From: OPU3-GD-OMZ sp964515235
GTDB lineage: Bacteria; Pseudomonadota; Gammaproteobacteria; Methylococcales; Methylomonadaceae
Assembly (NCBI GenBank): GCA_964515235.1
Contig: CAZEVO010000007.1
Coordinates: 3,484 to 67,483, forward strand
DNA: 64,000 nt
Reading direction: 5' to 3'
The notes beneath the pieces were generated by a model. That model had not been told where the DNA came from. It ran no database searches and was given only the letters and a program-made list of their open reading frames with translations. Positions 17,021 to 26,313 of the stretch are shown piece after piece. Each line of letters begins with the position of its first letter. The first letter of the stretch is position 1. Both the position numbers and the translations under genes were made by a program.

Positions 17021-18661
17021 ATGACTAAATTTATTTTTATAACGGGTGGTGTTGTTTCATCGCTGGGAAAAGGTATTGCCGCGTCTTCATTGGCTGCTAT
17101 TCTTGAAGCACGAGGGCTGAATATTACCATGATCAAATTAGACCCTTATATTAATGTTGATCCAGGGACGATGAGTCCTTTTCAACACGGGGAAGTTTTT
17201 GTTACTGAGGACGGTGCGGAAACTGACCTGGACCTTGGGCATTATGAACGATTTATTGATTCACAAATGCTTCAGCGTAATAATTTCACGACCGGACAGA
17301 TTTATGAAAATGTTATTCGTAAAGAGCGTAAAGGAGATTATTTAGGCGCAACTGTTCAAGTTATTCCGCATATTACGGATGAAATTAAACAACAAATATT
17401 AACCGGTTCTAAAGGGGCTGATGTGGCCTTGGTTGAAATTGGGGGAACCGTAGGGGATATTGAGTCATTGCCGTTTTTGGAGGCAATTCGGCAAATGCGT
17501 GTTGAACTAGGTGAAACGGAGACGTTATTTATTCATTTAACATTGATCCCTTTTATTCGCTCTGCAGGTGAAGTAAAAACTAAACCAACACAACATTCAG
17601 TTAAAGAATTGCGGTCTATAGGGATTCAGCCTGATATCTTGCTTTGTCGCTCGGAGCAAAATATTTCAGATGCTGACCGAAAGAAAATTGGTTTGTTTAC
17701 TAATGTTTCAGAGCGAGCAGTTATCTCAGCCATTGATGCTGATTCTATTTATCGAATTCCTATGCTACTTCATGAGCAAGGCCTTGATGAAATTGTGGTT
17801 GAGAAATTAGATTTAATTGTTCCGCCTGCTGATTTAAGCCAGTGGAGACGTGTTGTTGCGGCTTTAGAGGACAGTAAGAATGAGGTTACCATTGCTATTG
17901 TCGGCAAGTATGTCGACCATTTGGATGCTTATAAGTCGTTGAATGAAGCATTAGTTCATGCTGGGATTCATACCCGAAACCGGGTGGTTCTTGACTATAT
18001 TGATTCGGAGATTATACAAGATGATTGTTTAGAATCTTTGTCTGGAGTTGATGCTATTTTGGTTCCTGGCGGCTTTGGTGAACGTGGAATTGAAGGAAAG
18101 GTGGCAACGGTTAAATATGCCCGAGAAAACAACATCCCTTATTTTGGCATTTGTTTAGGGATGCAAGTTGCCGTGATTGAATATGCCCGAAATGTTGTTG
18201 GCTTAGAAAATGCCCACAGTACTGAGTTTGTGGAAGGTACGGAAGACCCTGTAATTGGATTGATCACTGAGTGGATGGATGAGTCGGGGCGTCGAGAAGT
18301 TCGAGCTAATGACGCCGATTTAGGCGGGACTATGCGTTTAGGCGGGCAAAAATGTCAATTGGAAAACGATACTTTAGCGCATCGTCTTTATCAACAGAAT
18401 GTTATCAGTGAGAGACATCGGCACCGTTACGAATTTAATAATCATTATTTATCGGCACTGGCAGAAAAAGGCATGATCTTTTCTGGTAAGTCGATTGATG
18501 GTCAATTAGTTGAAATGATTGAAATCCCTGATCACCCTTGGTTTTTAGCGTGTCAGTTTCATCCGGAATTCACCTCAACCCCTAGAGGTGGACATCCGGT
18601 TTTTTCGGGGTTTGTTGCAGCAGCTGCTCTCTATAAAAAGACAAAGGAGTCTATGGAATGA
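17021..18661 (+). CDS. pyrG: CTP synthase
   Basis: PyrG converts UTP, ATP and glutamine to CTP in the cytoplasm. In its 546 aa, the N-terminal amidoligase domain shows FITGGVVSSLGKGIAASSLA and VDPGTMSPFQHGEVFV, with HSVKELRSIGIQPD further on. The C-terminal class I glutamine amidotransferase has GGFGERG, the nucleophile loop GICLGMQ and the His-Glu pair in QFHPEF. Its end overlaps kdsA by 4 bp (ATGA), so the two are translationally coupled. An inverted repeat (TTATC, GATAA) lies in the 92-bp leader. Confidence 0.98.
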   Translation: MTKFIFITGGVVSSLGKGIAASSLAAILEARGLNITMIKLDPYINVDPGTMSPFQHGEVFVTEDGAETDLDLGHYERFIDSQMLQRNNFTTGQIYENVIRKERKGDYLGATVQVIPHITDEIKQQILTGSKGADVALVEIGGTVGDIESLPFLEAIRQMRVELGETETLFIHLTLIPFIRSAGEVKTKPTQHSVKELRSIGIQPDILLCRSEQNISDADRKKIGLFTNVSERAVISAIDADSIYRIPMLLHEQGLDEIVVEKLDLIVPPADLSQWRRVVAALEDSKNEVTIAIVGKYVDHLDAYKSLNEALVHAGIHTRNRVVLDYIDSEIIQDDCLESLSGVDAILVPGGFGERGIEGKVATVKYARENNIPYFGICLGMQVAVIEYARNVVGLENAHSTEFVEGTEDPVIGLITEWMDESGRREVRANDADLGGTMRLGGQKCQLENDTLAHRLYQQNVISERHRHRYEFNNHYLSALAEKGMIFSGKSIDGQLVEMIEIPDHPWFLACQFHPEFTSTPRGGHPVFSGFVAAAALYKKTKESME

Positions 18662-19491
18662 AATTGTGTGGTTTTGAGGCGGGCTTAGATCAGCCTTTTT
18701 TTCTGATTGCCGGCCCATGTGTTATTGAGAGTGAGCAATTAGCTATTGATACAGCCGGTCAACTGAAAGAACTAACGAGAGAATTGAAAATCCCGTTTAT
18801 TTACAAGTCATCTTTTGATAAGGCGAATCGCTCTTCTCATAAGAGTTTTCGTGGTTTAGGTATTGAGAAGGGGCTTCAAATTCTAGATAAAGTTAAACAA
18901 GAGTTTGATGTTCCGGTATTAACGGATATCCATGAGGATACCCCTTTAGGTGAAGTAGCTAGTGTTGTTGATGTAATGCAAACGCCGGCTTTTCTTTGTA
19001 GACAAACCGGGTTTATTCAGCGTGTAGCTGAGCAAGGGAAGCCAGTTAATATCAAGAAAGGACAGTTTTTGGCACCCTGGGATATGGTTCATGTAGTTAA
19101 TAAAGCAAAAGCGACAGGTAATGAGCAGATCATGGTTTGTGAGCGAGGTGCTTCTTTTGGGTATAATAATCTAGTCTCAGATATGCGGTCGTTGGCAGCC
19201 ATGAGAGAAACAGATTGCCCTGTTGTTTTTGATGCGACACACTCAGTGCAATTGCCGGGCGGACAAGGTACCTGCTCGGGTGGACAAAGAGAGTTTGTAC
19301 CTGTTTTGGCTAGGGCCGCAATGGCTGTTGGTATTGCGGGTATTTTTATGGAAACACACCCTGATCCAGATCAGGCAAAAAGTGATGGGCCAAATGCTTG
19401 GCCTCTCGACAGAATGAAAGAATTGTTAGAAATTTTATTAATACTCGATCAAACGGTTAAATCCAATCGTCTGATAGAAACAACTTTATAG
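18658..19491 (+). CDS. kdsA: 3-deoxy-8-phosphooctulonate synthase (Kdo-8-P synthase)
   Basis: KdsA condenses phosphoenolpyruvate with arabinose-5-phosphate to Kdo-8-phosphate for the LPS inner core. It has 277 aa, a TIM barrel. Key segments are AGPCVIES, YKSSFDKANRSSHKSFRG, LTDIHED, KKGQFLAPWDM, FDATHSVQLPGG and METHPDPDQAKSDGPN. It lies between pyrG (4-bp overlap) and eno, whose product makes the PEP that KdsA consumes; this pyrG-kdsA-eno order is common in Gammaproteobacteria. Confidence 0.97.
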   Translation: MKLCGFEAGLDQPFFLIAGPCVIESEQLAIDTAGQLKELTRELKIPFIYKSSFDKANRSSHKSFRGLGIEKGLQILDKVKQEFDVPVLTDIHEDTPLGEVASVVDVMQTPAFLCRQTGFIQRVAEQGKPVNIKKGQFLAPWDMVHVVNKAKATGNEQIMVCERGASFGYNNLVSDMRSLAAMRETDCPVVFDATHSVQLPGGQGTCSGGQREFVPVLARAAMAVGIAGIFMETHPDPDQAKSDGPNAWPLDRMKELLEILLILDQTVKSNRLIETTL

Positions 19492-19500
19492 GTAATGAAA

Positions 19501-20784
19501 ATGGCTGAAATTGTAGATGTTCGTGCAAGAGAAATTCTAGACTCAAGAGGTAATCCTACCATTGAGGCTGATGTGGTTCTAGCTTCGGGAGTGGAAGGCA
19601 GCGCTATGGTTCCTTCAGGTGCTTCAACAGGGGAAAGAGAAGCTATTGAATTACGTGATGGTGATAAAACACGTTATATGGGTAAGGGTGTACTAAATGC
19701 AGTAGAGAACACACGTACTGAAATTCGTTCAGCAGTGATAGGTTTGGATGCTGCTGATCAGACTTTACTTGATAAGACGATGATTGATTTAGATGGCACA
19801 GACACGAAAGGTCGATTAGGTGCAAATGCGACCTTGGCTGTTTCTATGGCTGCAGCAGATGCTGCAGCAAAAGAGCAAGGGGAGCCACTTTATCAATATA
19901 TGAATAATGACGGAAAGTTTATCTTGCCGGTACCGATGATGAATATTATTAATGGCGGGTCTCATGCTGACAATAGTGTTGATTTGCAGGAGTTCATGAT
20001 TTTACCTGTGGGTGCACCTAGCTTTACCGAAGCAATACGTTATGGGGCTGAAGTTTTTCATACCCTTAAAAAGGTTTTGACCGAGCAGGGTATGACGACA
20101 ACAGTAGGTGATGAAGGGGGGTTTGCGCCTAACTTACCATCGAATGAGGCAGCAATTGGGGTTATTCTTCAAGCTATTGAGCAGGCAGGGTACCGACCTG
20201 GAGAAGATATTTATTTAGGTCTTGATGCGGCAAGTTCTGAGTATTTTGTTAATGATCGTTATGTTTTAGCATCTGAAAATAAACGATTTGATTCTGAAGG
20301 CATGACAGACTTCTTAGCAGATTGGGTGAATAAATATCCAATTATCAGCATTGAAGATGGCTTAGATGAGAATGATTGGGATGGCTGGAAGTATTTAACA
20401 GAGCAGTTAGGTGGCAAAATTCAATTGGTAGGGGATGACTTATTTGTTACTAATCCATCTATTTTGAAGGAAGGTATTGATAAACAAATAGCAAATTCAA
20501 TCCTTATTAAAGTAAATCAAATTGGTACTTTAACTGAAACGTTTGAAGCGATTGCAATGGCTAAAGCAGCTAATTATTCTGCAGTAGTCTCTCATCGATC
20601 AGGTGAAACGGAAGATGTCACGATAGCTGATCTAGTTGTTGCCACAGGTACGGGGCAAATTAAAACTGGATCTTTAAGTCGATCTGATCGTATCGCTAAA
20701 TATAATAGACTAATGAAAATAGAAGAGCAATTAGGTGCTAAAGCACATTATGCTGGGAAAAGTGCTTTTAGAATGTTGGCTTAA
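19501..20784 (+). CDS. eno: Enolase
   Basis: Enolase interconverts 2-phosphoglycerate and phosphoenolpyruvate in glycolysis and is also a degradosome component in many Gammaproteobacteria. The protein has 427 aa. It shows REILDSRGNPTIEADV, PSGASTGEREAIELRD, the lid loop GSHADNSVDLQEF, metal ligands in IEDGLDENDW and GDDLFVTNP, the catalytic Lys in ILIKVNQIGTLTE, and SHRSGETED. An ATG at 19495 is in frame two codons upstream, but AGG at 19490-19492 spaces better (8 nt) to the ATG at 19501. An RNase E with a long tail is encoded further right. Confidence 0.97.
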   Translation: MAEIVDVRAREILDSRGNPTIEADVVLASGVEGSAMVPSGASTGEREAIELRDGDKTRYMGKGVLNAVENTRTEIRSAVIGLDAADQTLLDKTMIDLDGTDTKGRLGANATLAVSMAAADAAAKEQGEPLYQYMNNDGKFILPVPMMNIINGGSHADNSVDLQEFMILPVGAPSFTEAIRYGAEVFHTLKKVLTEQGMTTTVGDEGGFAPNLPSNEAAIGVILQAIEQAGYRPGEDIYLGLDAASSEYFVNDRYVLASENKRFDSEGMTDFLADWVNKYPIISIEDGLDENDWDGWKYLTEQLGGKIQLVGDDLFVTNPSILKEGIDKQIANSILIKVNQIGTLTETFEAIAMAKAANYSAVVSHRSGETEDVTIADLVVATGTGQIKTGSLSRSDRIAKYNRLMKIEEQLGAKAHYAGKSAFRMLA

Positions 20785-20812
20785 TTTAGATTGGTAGAGT
20801 TAAACCCAAACT

Positions 20813-21112
20813 GTGCGTATTTTGTTGGGAGGCGTTGTTTTGTTAACCGTGATGTTACAGTACCGATTAATTTTCGGTGAAGGTGGTTTGCAGCAAGTGA
20901 GTGACTATCAACAGCAGATTACTGTTCTGAACCAACAAGATTTACTTAAGAAAGAGCGAAATGAGCGTATCTATCGTGAGGTTCTGGGTTTAAGAAAAGG
21001 AGACGAGGCGCTTGAAGAGAGAGCTCGTAATGAATTGGGTATGATTGGAAAGAATGAAACCTTTTATCAATACCTTCAACCGGAGTCTACTCAAGTAAAA
21101 GACCGTCATTAA
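20813..21112 (+). CDS. ftsB: Cell division protein FtsB
   Basis: This 99 aa bitopic division protein has one membrane helix at the N-terminus (ILLGGVVLLTVMLQYRLIF), then a periplasmic coiled-coil with leucine heptads (residues about 28-65), then the typical ERARNELGMI motif that contacts FtsQ and FtsL. It starts with GTG, 28 bp after eno, the standard eno-ftsB-ispD order. A strong intrinsic terminator begins inside its last codons, so the eno-ftsB transcript probably ends here and ispD has its own promoter. Confidence 0.93.
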   Translation: MRILLGGVVLLTVMLQYRLIFGEGGLQQVSDYQQQITVLNQQDLLKKERNERIYREVLGLRKGDEALEERARNELGMIGKNETFYQYLQPESTQVKDRH

Positions 21113-21135
21113 TCGTTTATTTTTGATGGTCTTTT
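21097..21135 (+). terminator. Intrinsic terminator at the end of ftsB
   Basis: AAAAGACCGTCA (21097-21108) pairs with TGATGGTCTTTT (21124-21135) as a 12-bp stem with one G-U pair and a 15-nt loop, followed by T-rich sequence including a T run near 21145. The left arm overlaps the ftsB stop codon. Confidence 0.8.
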
Positions 21136-21228
21136 ACTTCATTCTTTTTTTTAATCGGTATCGGTAATTTTTTGTGGATAGCAGGGTTGTCTTTTTTCCT
21201 AATATTTATTTTAGGATATTGAGTATTT

Positions 21229-21924
21229 ATGAGTGAGTCAGAGAAGTTTTGGGGAGTTGTTCCGGCCGCCGGAGTAGGTAAAAGGATGCAATCGGATCGG
21301 CCGAAACAATACTTAATGCTTGGTGATAAAACGGTTATAGAACAAACTTTATTTCAATTACTAGAGGCAGATTGTTTTGAAGCTATTGCCGTGGCAATCT
21401 CATCAGAAGATCCTTATTGGCCGACATTGTCTTGTTCGAGTCAGGAAAATATTATTCGTGCAGAGGGCGGTCTCGAGCGAGCTGACTCTGTGTTATCAGC
21501 TTTAAATGCTTTGAATGAAAAGGCAGATGATAATGACTGGGTGTTGGTTCATGATGCGGCAAGACCATGTCTAAAGGTATCCGATATTCATGGCTTGATT
21601 GAAACTCTACAGCATGAAGATGTAGGCGGAATTCTAGCTTTACCATCTCACGATACCTTAAAGAATGTTACTCAAGGGAAGATTGTAGATTCAGTTGATA
21701 GGAATAAAATCTGGCGCGCTCTAACGCCACAAATGTTTCGTTATGGTGCATTAAAGAATGTTTTACAACTAGCGGCTAATCAAGGTCAAGTCGTCACAGA
21801 TGAGGCTAGTGCATTTGAATTAAATGGGTTTCAACCTAAAATTGTTGAAGGGCAACCCGGGAATATAAAAATCACCCGGCCGGAAGACTTGAGATTGGCA
21901 AAATTTTATTTGGAGCAAGAATGA
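21229..21924 (+). CDS. ispD: 2-C-methyl-D-erythritol 4-phosphate cytidylyltransferase
   Basis: IspD joins CTP and MEP to give CDP-ME in the non-mevalonate isoprenoid pathway. The 231 aa show the nucleotide-binding PAAGVGKRMQSDRPKQYL, VHDAARPC, the mid loop SVDRNKIWRALTPQMF and TDEASAFE, then GQPGNIKITRPEDL. The final codons overlap ispF by 4 bp (ATGA), so translation is coupled. The 104 bp between the ftsB terminator and this gene should hold a promoter, which I could not define. Confidence 0.97.
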   Translation: MSESEKFWGVVPAAGVGKRMQSDRPKQYLMLGDKTVIEQTLFQLLEADCFEAIAVAISSEDPYWPTLSCSSQENIIRAEGGLERADSVLSALNALNEKADDNDWVLVHDAARPCLKVSDIHGLIETLQHEDVGGILALPSHDTLKNVTQGKIVDSVDRNKIWRALTPQMFRYGALKNVLQLAANQGQVVTDEASAFELNGFQPKIVEGQPGNIKITRPEDLRLAKFYLEQE

Positions 21925-22403
21925 TACGAATTGGGCAAGGCTACGACGTTCATCGTTTTCAAGAGGAAGGTGATGTTATTTTAGGTGGTGTAACCATTGA
22001 TTATGACAAGGGTATAGCTGCACATTCAGATGGTGATGTTGTTCTTCATGCCCTATCTGATGCGTTATTAGGGGCTGTAGCTTTAGGTGATATCGGACAT
22101 CATTTTCCAGATACTGACTCTTCATTTAAGGGTGCGAATAGTCGGGTTTTATTGCGGCATGTGTATAGTCTTGTTGAAGAAAAGGGCTATAATTTAGTGA
22201 ATGCAGATATTACTATTATTGCACAAGCGCCCAAAATGGCGCCCCATATTGATGGTATGAGAAATCACATTGCGAGTGACCTAAGCGTAGCTGCAGATTG
22301 CATTAATGTGAAAGCAACGACCACAGAAGAACTTGGCTTCGAGGGTCGTAGAGAAGGAATTGCAGTTCAAGCCATAGTTTTGGTGAGTGATGGGTTGTCC
22401 TAA
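21921..22403 (+). CDS. ispF: 2-C-methyl-D-erythritol 2,4-cyclodiphosphate synthase
   Basis: IspF cyclises CDP-ME 2-phosphate to MEcPP with loss of CMP. The 160 aa match the trimeric family. Metal ligands Asp9 and His11 lie in IGQGYDVHRF and the third His in VVLHALSDALLGA; GDIGHHFPDTD, the hydrophobic MRNHIA segment and KATTTEELGFEGRREGIA follow. It is coupled to ispD by a 4-bp overlap. Confidence 0.97.
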   Translation: MIRIGQGYDVHRFQEEGDVILGGVTIDYDKGIAAHSDGDVVLHALSDALLGAVALGDIGHHFPDTDSSFKGANSRVLLRHVYSLVEEKGYNLVNADITIIAQAPKMAPHIDGMRNHIASDLSVAADCINVKATTTEELGFEGRREGIAVQAIVLVSDGLS

Positions 22404-22466
22404 TTACGTGAATTAAAGTGTTGTTTGTATTGAGTACTGACTTTTTTCTCATCAAGTAGGATTATA

Positions 22467-23489
22467 GTGATAACGCTTCCAGACTGGCCTACAACCTATG
22501 GTGGTCCACAAGGTTCAGGTTTTATTCGTCAATTTCCAGAAGATTTTAAGGTTGAGGAGGTTTTACCTTTTACACCGAGTGGAGAAGGCGAGCATATATT
22601 TCTTTTTATTGAAAAACGAGGAGAAAATACTGATTATGTTGCTCGAAAATTGGCGAAATTTGCCGGTGTTTTGAGTAGAGATATTGGTTATGCTGGCTTA
22701 AAAGACCGACAAGCAGTAACCCGCCAATGGTTCAGCATTTGGCTGCCTGGAAAAACGATGCCCGAGTGGCAATACTGGGATGAAGAAAACATTATCTTGA
22801 GTAAGATAACTAGGCATCATAAAAAGCTAAAGCGAGGCGTCTTAACGGGTAATAAATTTAGTTTAATAATCCGTCAATGGGAAGGGGATATTGAGAAAAC
22901 AGAGCAATTGCTAACGACGATTGCTAAAGCAGGGATTGCAAATTATTATGGACCACAACGTTTTGGTCATGATGGCAAGAATATTGAAAAAGCACAGCTT
23001 TTATTTCAAGGTAAGTCATTTAATAGAAATCAACGAAGTCTTTATTTGTCAGCGACCCGGTCATTTCTTTTTAATGGTCTTTTAGCACGTCGAGTTGAGT
23101 TGAATAACTGGAATCAAATTGTATTAGGTGATGTGTTGCAATTTGATGGTTCAAATAGTTTATTCCAAACCGATACGATTAACAAAAATATGGCAGTGCG
23201 CGTTGCGGACTTAGAGGTTCATCCAACGGGGAGTTTATGGGGGCGTGGCGAGGTGTTAGTACAGGCTGAATCATGGCGTATTGAACAGACAATATTAAGC
23301 CAGAATATTGAGTTCAAAGAAGGGCTAGAGGCAATGGGTCTACAGTTAGGACGCAGAGCATTCAGAGTCCGAGTCAAAGAGTTAAGTTGGAGTTTTTTTG
23401 ATGAAAAAACATTAACGTTGTCTTTTTTCTTACCGGCAGGTAGTTATGCGACAGCACTGTTAAAAGAAATTATGGTTGTCAGGAACTAA
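22467..23489 (+). CDS. truD: tRNA pseudouridine(13) synthase TruD
   Basis: TruD makes pseudouridine 13 in tRNA-Glu. The 340 aa (GTG start, TAGG 7 nt upstream) include the N-terminal FPEDFKVEEVLPF, the catalytic Asp80 in YAGLKDRQAVTRQWFS and NYYGPQRFGHDG. The insertion domain of the family is present. It follows ispF, as in the widespread ispDF-truD-surE-pcm series; here uppP and an smr gene have come between truD and surE. Confidence 0.95.
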   Translation: MITLPDWPTTYGGPQGSGFIRQFPEDFKVEEVLPFTPSGEGEHIFLFIEKRGENTDYVARKLAKFAGVLSRDIGYAGLKDRQAVTRQWFSIWLPGKTMPEWQYWDEENIILSKITRHHKKLKRGVLTGNKFSLIIRQWEGDIEKTEQLLTTIAKAGIANYYGPQRFGHDGKNIEKAQLLFQGKSFNRNQRSLYLSATRSFLFNGLLARRVELNNWNQIVLGDVLQFDGSNSLFQTDTINKNMAVRVADLEVHPTGSLWGRGEVLVQAESWRIEQTILSQNIEFKEGLEAMGLQLGRRAFRVRVKELSWSFFDEKTLTLSFFLPAGSYATALLKEIMVVRN

Positions 23490-23490
23490 T

Positions 23491-24285
23491 ATGGACTTTA
23501 TGCAGGCGTTTGCATTAGCCTTTTTACAAGGTTTGACGGAGTTTTTACCGGTATCTAGTTCAGCACATCTTATTTTACTGCCGGTTATTTTTGATTGGGA
23601 CGATCAAGGGCAAGCCTTTGATGTTGCGGTACATATCGGGACTTTGTTTGCTGTTGTGAGTTTTTATCGAAAAGATATTGTGAGCTTAGTAGATGCATGG
23701 TTTGTATCCGTGATGAAAAAGCAAAACTCACAAGAGTCCAGGCTCGCGTGGGCGGTGATTCTAGGAACTATCCCGGTTGGGTTAGTCGGGATTTCTATTT
23801 CTGAACAGGTAGAGCAATTATTACGCTCACCAGTGGTGATCGCATTTGCAACGATTATTTTTGCAGTTTTATTAGGCTGGTCGAGTCGACAAGCGACAGA
23901 GAGGCGTGTATCAGTTACGCTGAAGGATGCGTTGATTGTGGGATCTTTTCAGGCCCTTGCGTTAATTCCGGGAACATCTCGTTCAGGTATTACCATCACA
24001 GCAGGGCTATTGTTAGGGCTTACTCGTCATCAAGCGGCACGATTTTCGTTTTTATTATCTATCCCCGTTATTGTTTTAGCAGGGTTACTGAAAAGCCTAG
24101 AACTCTATTATTCATCGGTGCCGGTGGTGTGGGAGTTTATGTTGGTGGGTGTGGTAGTTTCGGCCCTAGTTGCTTATTTATCTATTAGCTGGTTTTTGAT
24201 ATTTTTAGAAAAGGTGGGAGTTATGCCTTTTATTTGGTACCGAATTATTTTAGGGATGGTGCTATTGGCCGTATTTATTGATTAA
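23491..24285 (+). CDS. uppP: Undecaprenyl-diphosphatase UppP (BacA)
   Basis: UppP removes a phosphate from undecaprenyl pyrophosphate on the periplasmic side, regenerating the lipid carrier for peptidoglycan and LPS; overproduction gives bacitracin resistance. The 264 aa have about eight membrane helices. The active-site motifs are EFLPVSSSAHL and PGTSRSG. The ATG at 23491, with AGGA 7 nt before, is preferred over a TTG at 23476 inside truD. Its 3' end overlaps the convergent smr gene by 24 bp. Its substrate comes from the isoprenoid pathway encoded just upstream. Confidence 0.95.
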   Translation: MDFMQAFALAFLQGLTEFLPVSSSAHLILLPVIFDWDDQGQAFDVAVHIGTLFAVVSFYRKDIVSLVDAWFVSVMKKQNSQESRLAWAVILGTIPVGLVGISISEQVEQLLRSPVVIAFATIIFAVLLGWSSRQATERRVSVTLKDALIVGSFQALALIPGTSRSGITITAGLLLGLTRHQAARFSFLLSIPVIVLAGLLKSLELYYSSVPVVWEFMLVGVVVSALVAYLSISWFLIFLEKVGVMPFIWYRIILGMVLLAVFID

Positions 24286-24816
24286 GTTGAGTAAAACATA
24301 AACCGCACCGGAGCCACCTGCATGAGGCGGGGCGGAGCAAAAAGCCAGTACATGGTTGTGTTGTCTTAACCATTGGTTGAGACTATTTTTGAGAATGGGT
24401 TTTTGGTTAGGAGATCGGTAACCTTTGCCATGGATAATATGAATGCAACGGTAATGTTCCGAAATACAGTCGTTGAGAAATTGCGTGAGGTGATTCTTAG
24501 CTTCTGTCCGGTTCAGTCCGTGTAAATCAAGTTCGGCATCTATCGCGAAAAACCCCTTACGCATCTTTTTTAGAGTATTTCTTTGTAGGCCGGGCTTTAA
24601 AAACTCTAAATTATCACTCTGACTGAGTAGGTCAACAGTGTCGTTCAGTGTATCATTGAGAGTTTGATAGTGGTCAGGCTGAGTCGATTTCGTAATAATG
24701 ATGGGTTTAGTCGTCTTATGAAAATATTGTCGATCATTTTTGATGGATTTTACCTTCCCAACAGTTTCCCTAAATAGCATGATGTCTTCATCAGAGGGAT
24801 TATTTTTACGGTCCAT
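24262..24816 (-). CDS. Smr domain protein (SmrA/YfcN-like)
   Basis: This 184 aa protein has a basic, low-complexity N-terminal half and a C-terminal Smr domain. The domain shows the family motifs LDLHGLNRTEA (about residue 102 on) and HIIHGKGYRSP, then ending on GGSGAVYVLL. Smr domains are nucleases; in E. coli SmrB cleaves mRNA at collided ribosomes, while SmrA's role is less clear. Which of the two this corresponds to I cannot say. It is divergent from surE and its end overlaps uppP. Confidence 0.88.
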   Translation of the reverse strand: MDRKNNPSDEDIMLFRETVGKVKSIKNDRQYFHKTTKPIIITKSTQPDHYQTLNDTLNDTVDLLSQSDNLEFLKPGLQRNTLKKMRKGFFAIDAELDLHGLNRTEAKNHLTQFLNDCISEHYRCIHIIHGKGYRSPNQKPILKNSLNQWLRQHNHVLAFCSAPPHAGGSGAVYVLLNLINKYGQ

Positions 24817-24904
24817 GAGGGTTTGAAAAGTCTTGGAATGGTTAGAAAATTATAATGGCTTTTGGGTGGATTTTAGCGTTTTTTAAGGGATTGAGCGAAT
24901 AATT

Positions 24905-25660
24905 ATGAAAATTTTGTTGAGTAATGATGATGGTTATTTTGCCGAGGGGCTATTAGCACTGGCTGGAGCATTGAAAAAGAGAGCTGATATAGTTATCGTT
25001 GCACCGGATAAAAATCGAAGTGCAGCAAGCAATTCTCTGACCTTAGATTTGCCGCTTAGAGCTTCTGAGATAGAGCCGAATTTTTATAAAGTAGATGGTA
25101 CGCCGACTGATTGTGTCCATCTTGCAATTACAGGATTGATTAAAGATGAACCCGATATGGTTATTGCTGGCATCAATCATGGTGCTAATATGGGGGATGA
25201 TGTACTGTATTCGGGAACTTTGGCAGCAGCTACGGAAGGCCGGTTTTTAGGGTTTCCGGCGATAGCAATTTCATTAGCATCAAATACACCACAATATTTT
25301 GAAACAGCGGCAGAAGTTGCGATTTATTTGTTACAACGTATTCAAGAAAAACCGTTGGCACGGGATGTAGTTTTGAATGTTAATGTTCCCGATATTCCTT
25401 TGACGAAATTAAAAGGGTACCAGGTGACCCGTTTGGGTCAGCGGCATAAATCTGAGCCGGTTATTAAGTCGGAAGACCCACGGGGACGACCTATTTATTG
25501 GGTGGGGCCACCAGGTTTAGCGCGTGATGATGGTTTTGGGACTGATTTTAATGCGGTAAAAAATAATTATGTTTCAATTACACCCTTACAACTTGATTTA
25601 ACACGATATGAGTTACTGGATGACTTATCTGAATGGATTAGCGAGGCGGTGACGGAATGA
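24905..25660 (+). CDS. surE: 5'/3'-nucleotidase SurE
   Basis: SurE is a metal-dependent nucleoside monophosphate phosphatase linked to stationary-phase survival. The 251 aa contain the metal-binding N-terminus KILLSNDDGYFAEGL, DKNRSAASNSLTL, DGTPTDCVHLA and GINHGANMGDDVLYSGTLAAATE. The stop overlaps the pcm start by 4 bp (ATGA). The surE-pcm pair is classic, but nlpD and rpoS, which often follow, are not in this window. Confidence 0.97.
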   Translation: MKILLSNDDGYFAEGLLALAGALKKRADIVIVAPDKNRSAASNSLTLDLPLRASEIEPNFYKVDGTPTDCVHLAITGLIKDEPDMVIAGINHGANMGDDVLYSGTLAAATEGRFLGFPAIAISLASNTPQYFETAAEVAIYLLQRIQEKPLARDVVLNVNVPDIPLTKLKGYQVTRLGQRHKSEPVIKSEDPRGRPIYWVGPPGLARDDGFGTDFNAVKNNYVSITPLQLDLTRYELLDDLSEWISEAVTE

Positions 25661-26313
25661 AAACACATGCGGGAATTGGTATGACTTCGCAGCGTACAAG
25701 AAATCGCATGATTGACCGATTAATTGCGCAAGGCGTTAGTAATCATAGTGTTCTCAATGTTATGAGAGATACACCGCGTCATTTGTTTATGGATGATGCA
25801 TTGTCTAGCCGAGCTTATGAGGATGTCGCATTACCAATTGGCTATAACCAGACTATTTCTCAACCATATATTGTCGCTAGAATGACCGAGTTGTTAGTTG
25901 ATCATGGGGCAATGAGGCGTGTTTTAGAAATAGGGACTGGATGTGGTTATCAAACCGCTATATTGGCGCAAATGGTAGATCAAGTGTATTCAGTCGAAAG
26001 AATTTCACCGCTACAAAAGAAAGCCAGTCAGTTGTTGATGGATTTAGCAATTAGGAATATTAAATATTTACACAGTGATGGGGGGTGGGGGTGGCCTGAT
26101 TTTGCACCCTATGATGGTATTTTAGTTTCTGCCGCACCTACTGAAATTCCGAAAGTATTGTTACAACAGATGGAAATAGGAGCAGTAATGATTATTCCTG
26201 TTGGGCCTTATGGTGGCCAGCAATTACAAAAGGTTGTTAGGACTAAGGCGGGTTATGATATCGAAGAGATTGAAGCGGTTAGTTTTGTTCCGTTTGTTAT
26301 GGGGACGCAGTAG
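25657..26313 (+). CDS. pcm: Protein-L-isoaspartate O-methyltransferase
   Basis: Pcm uses SAM to methylate isoaspartyl residues, starting repair of aged proteins. The 218 aa show TPRHLFMDDALSSRAYEDVALPIG, the substrate loop QTISQPYIVARMTELL, the SAM motif VLEIGTGCGYQTAILAQ, and HSDGGWGWPDFAPYDGILVSAAP. It is coupled to surE (4-bp overlap) and to the next membrane protein (TAGTG overlap), so the three form one unit. Confidence 0.97.
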   Translation: MKTHAGIGMTSQRTRNRMIDRLIAQGVSNHSVLNVMRDTPRHLFMDDALSSRAYEDVALPIGYNQTISQPYIVARMTELLVDHGAMRRVLEIGTGCGYQTAILAQMVDQVYSVERISPLQKKASQLLMDLAIRNIKYLHSDGGWGWPDFAPYDGILVSAAPTEIPKVLLQQMEIGAVMIIPVGPYGGQQLQKVVRTKAGYDIEEIEAVSFVPFVMGTQ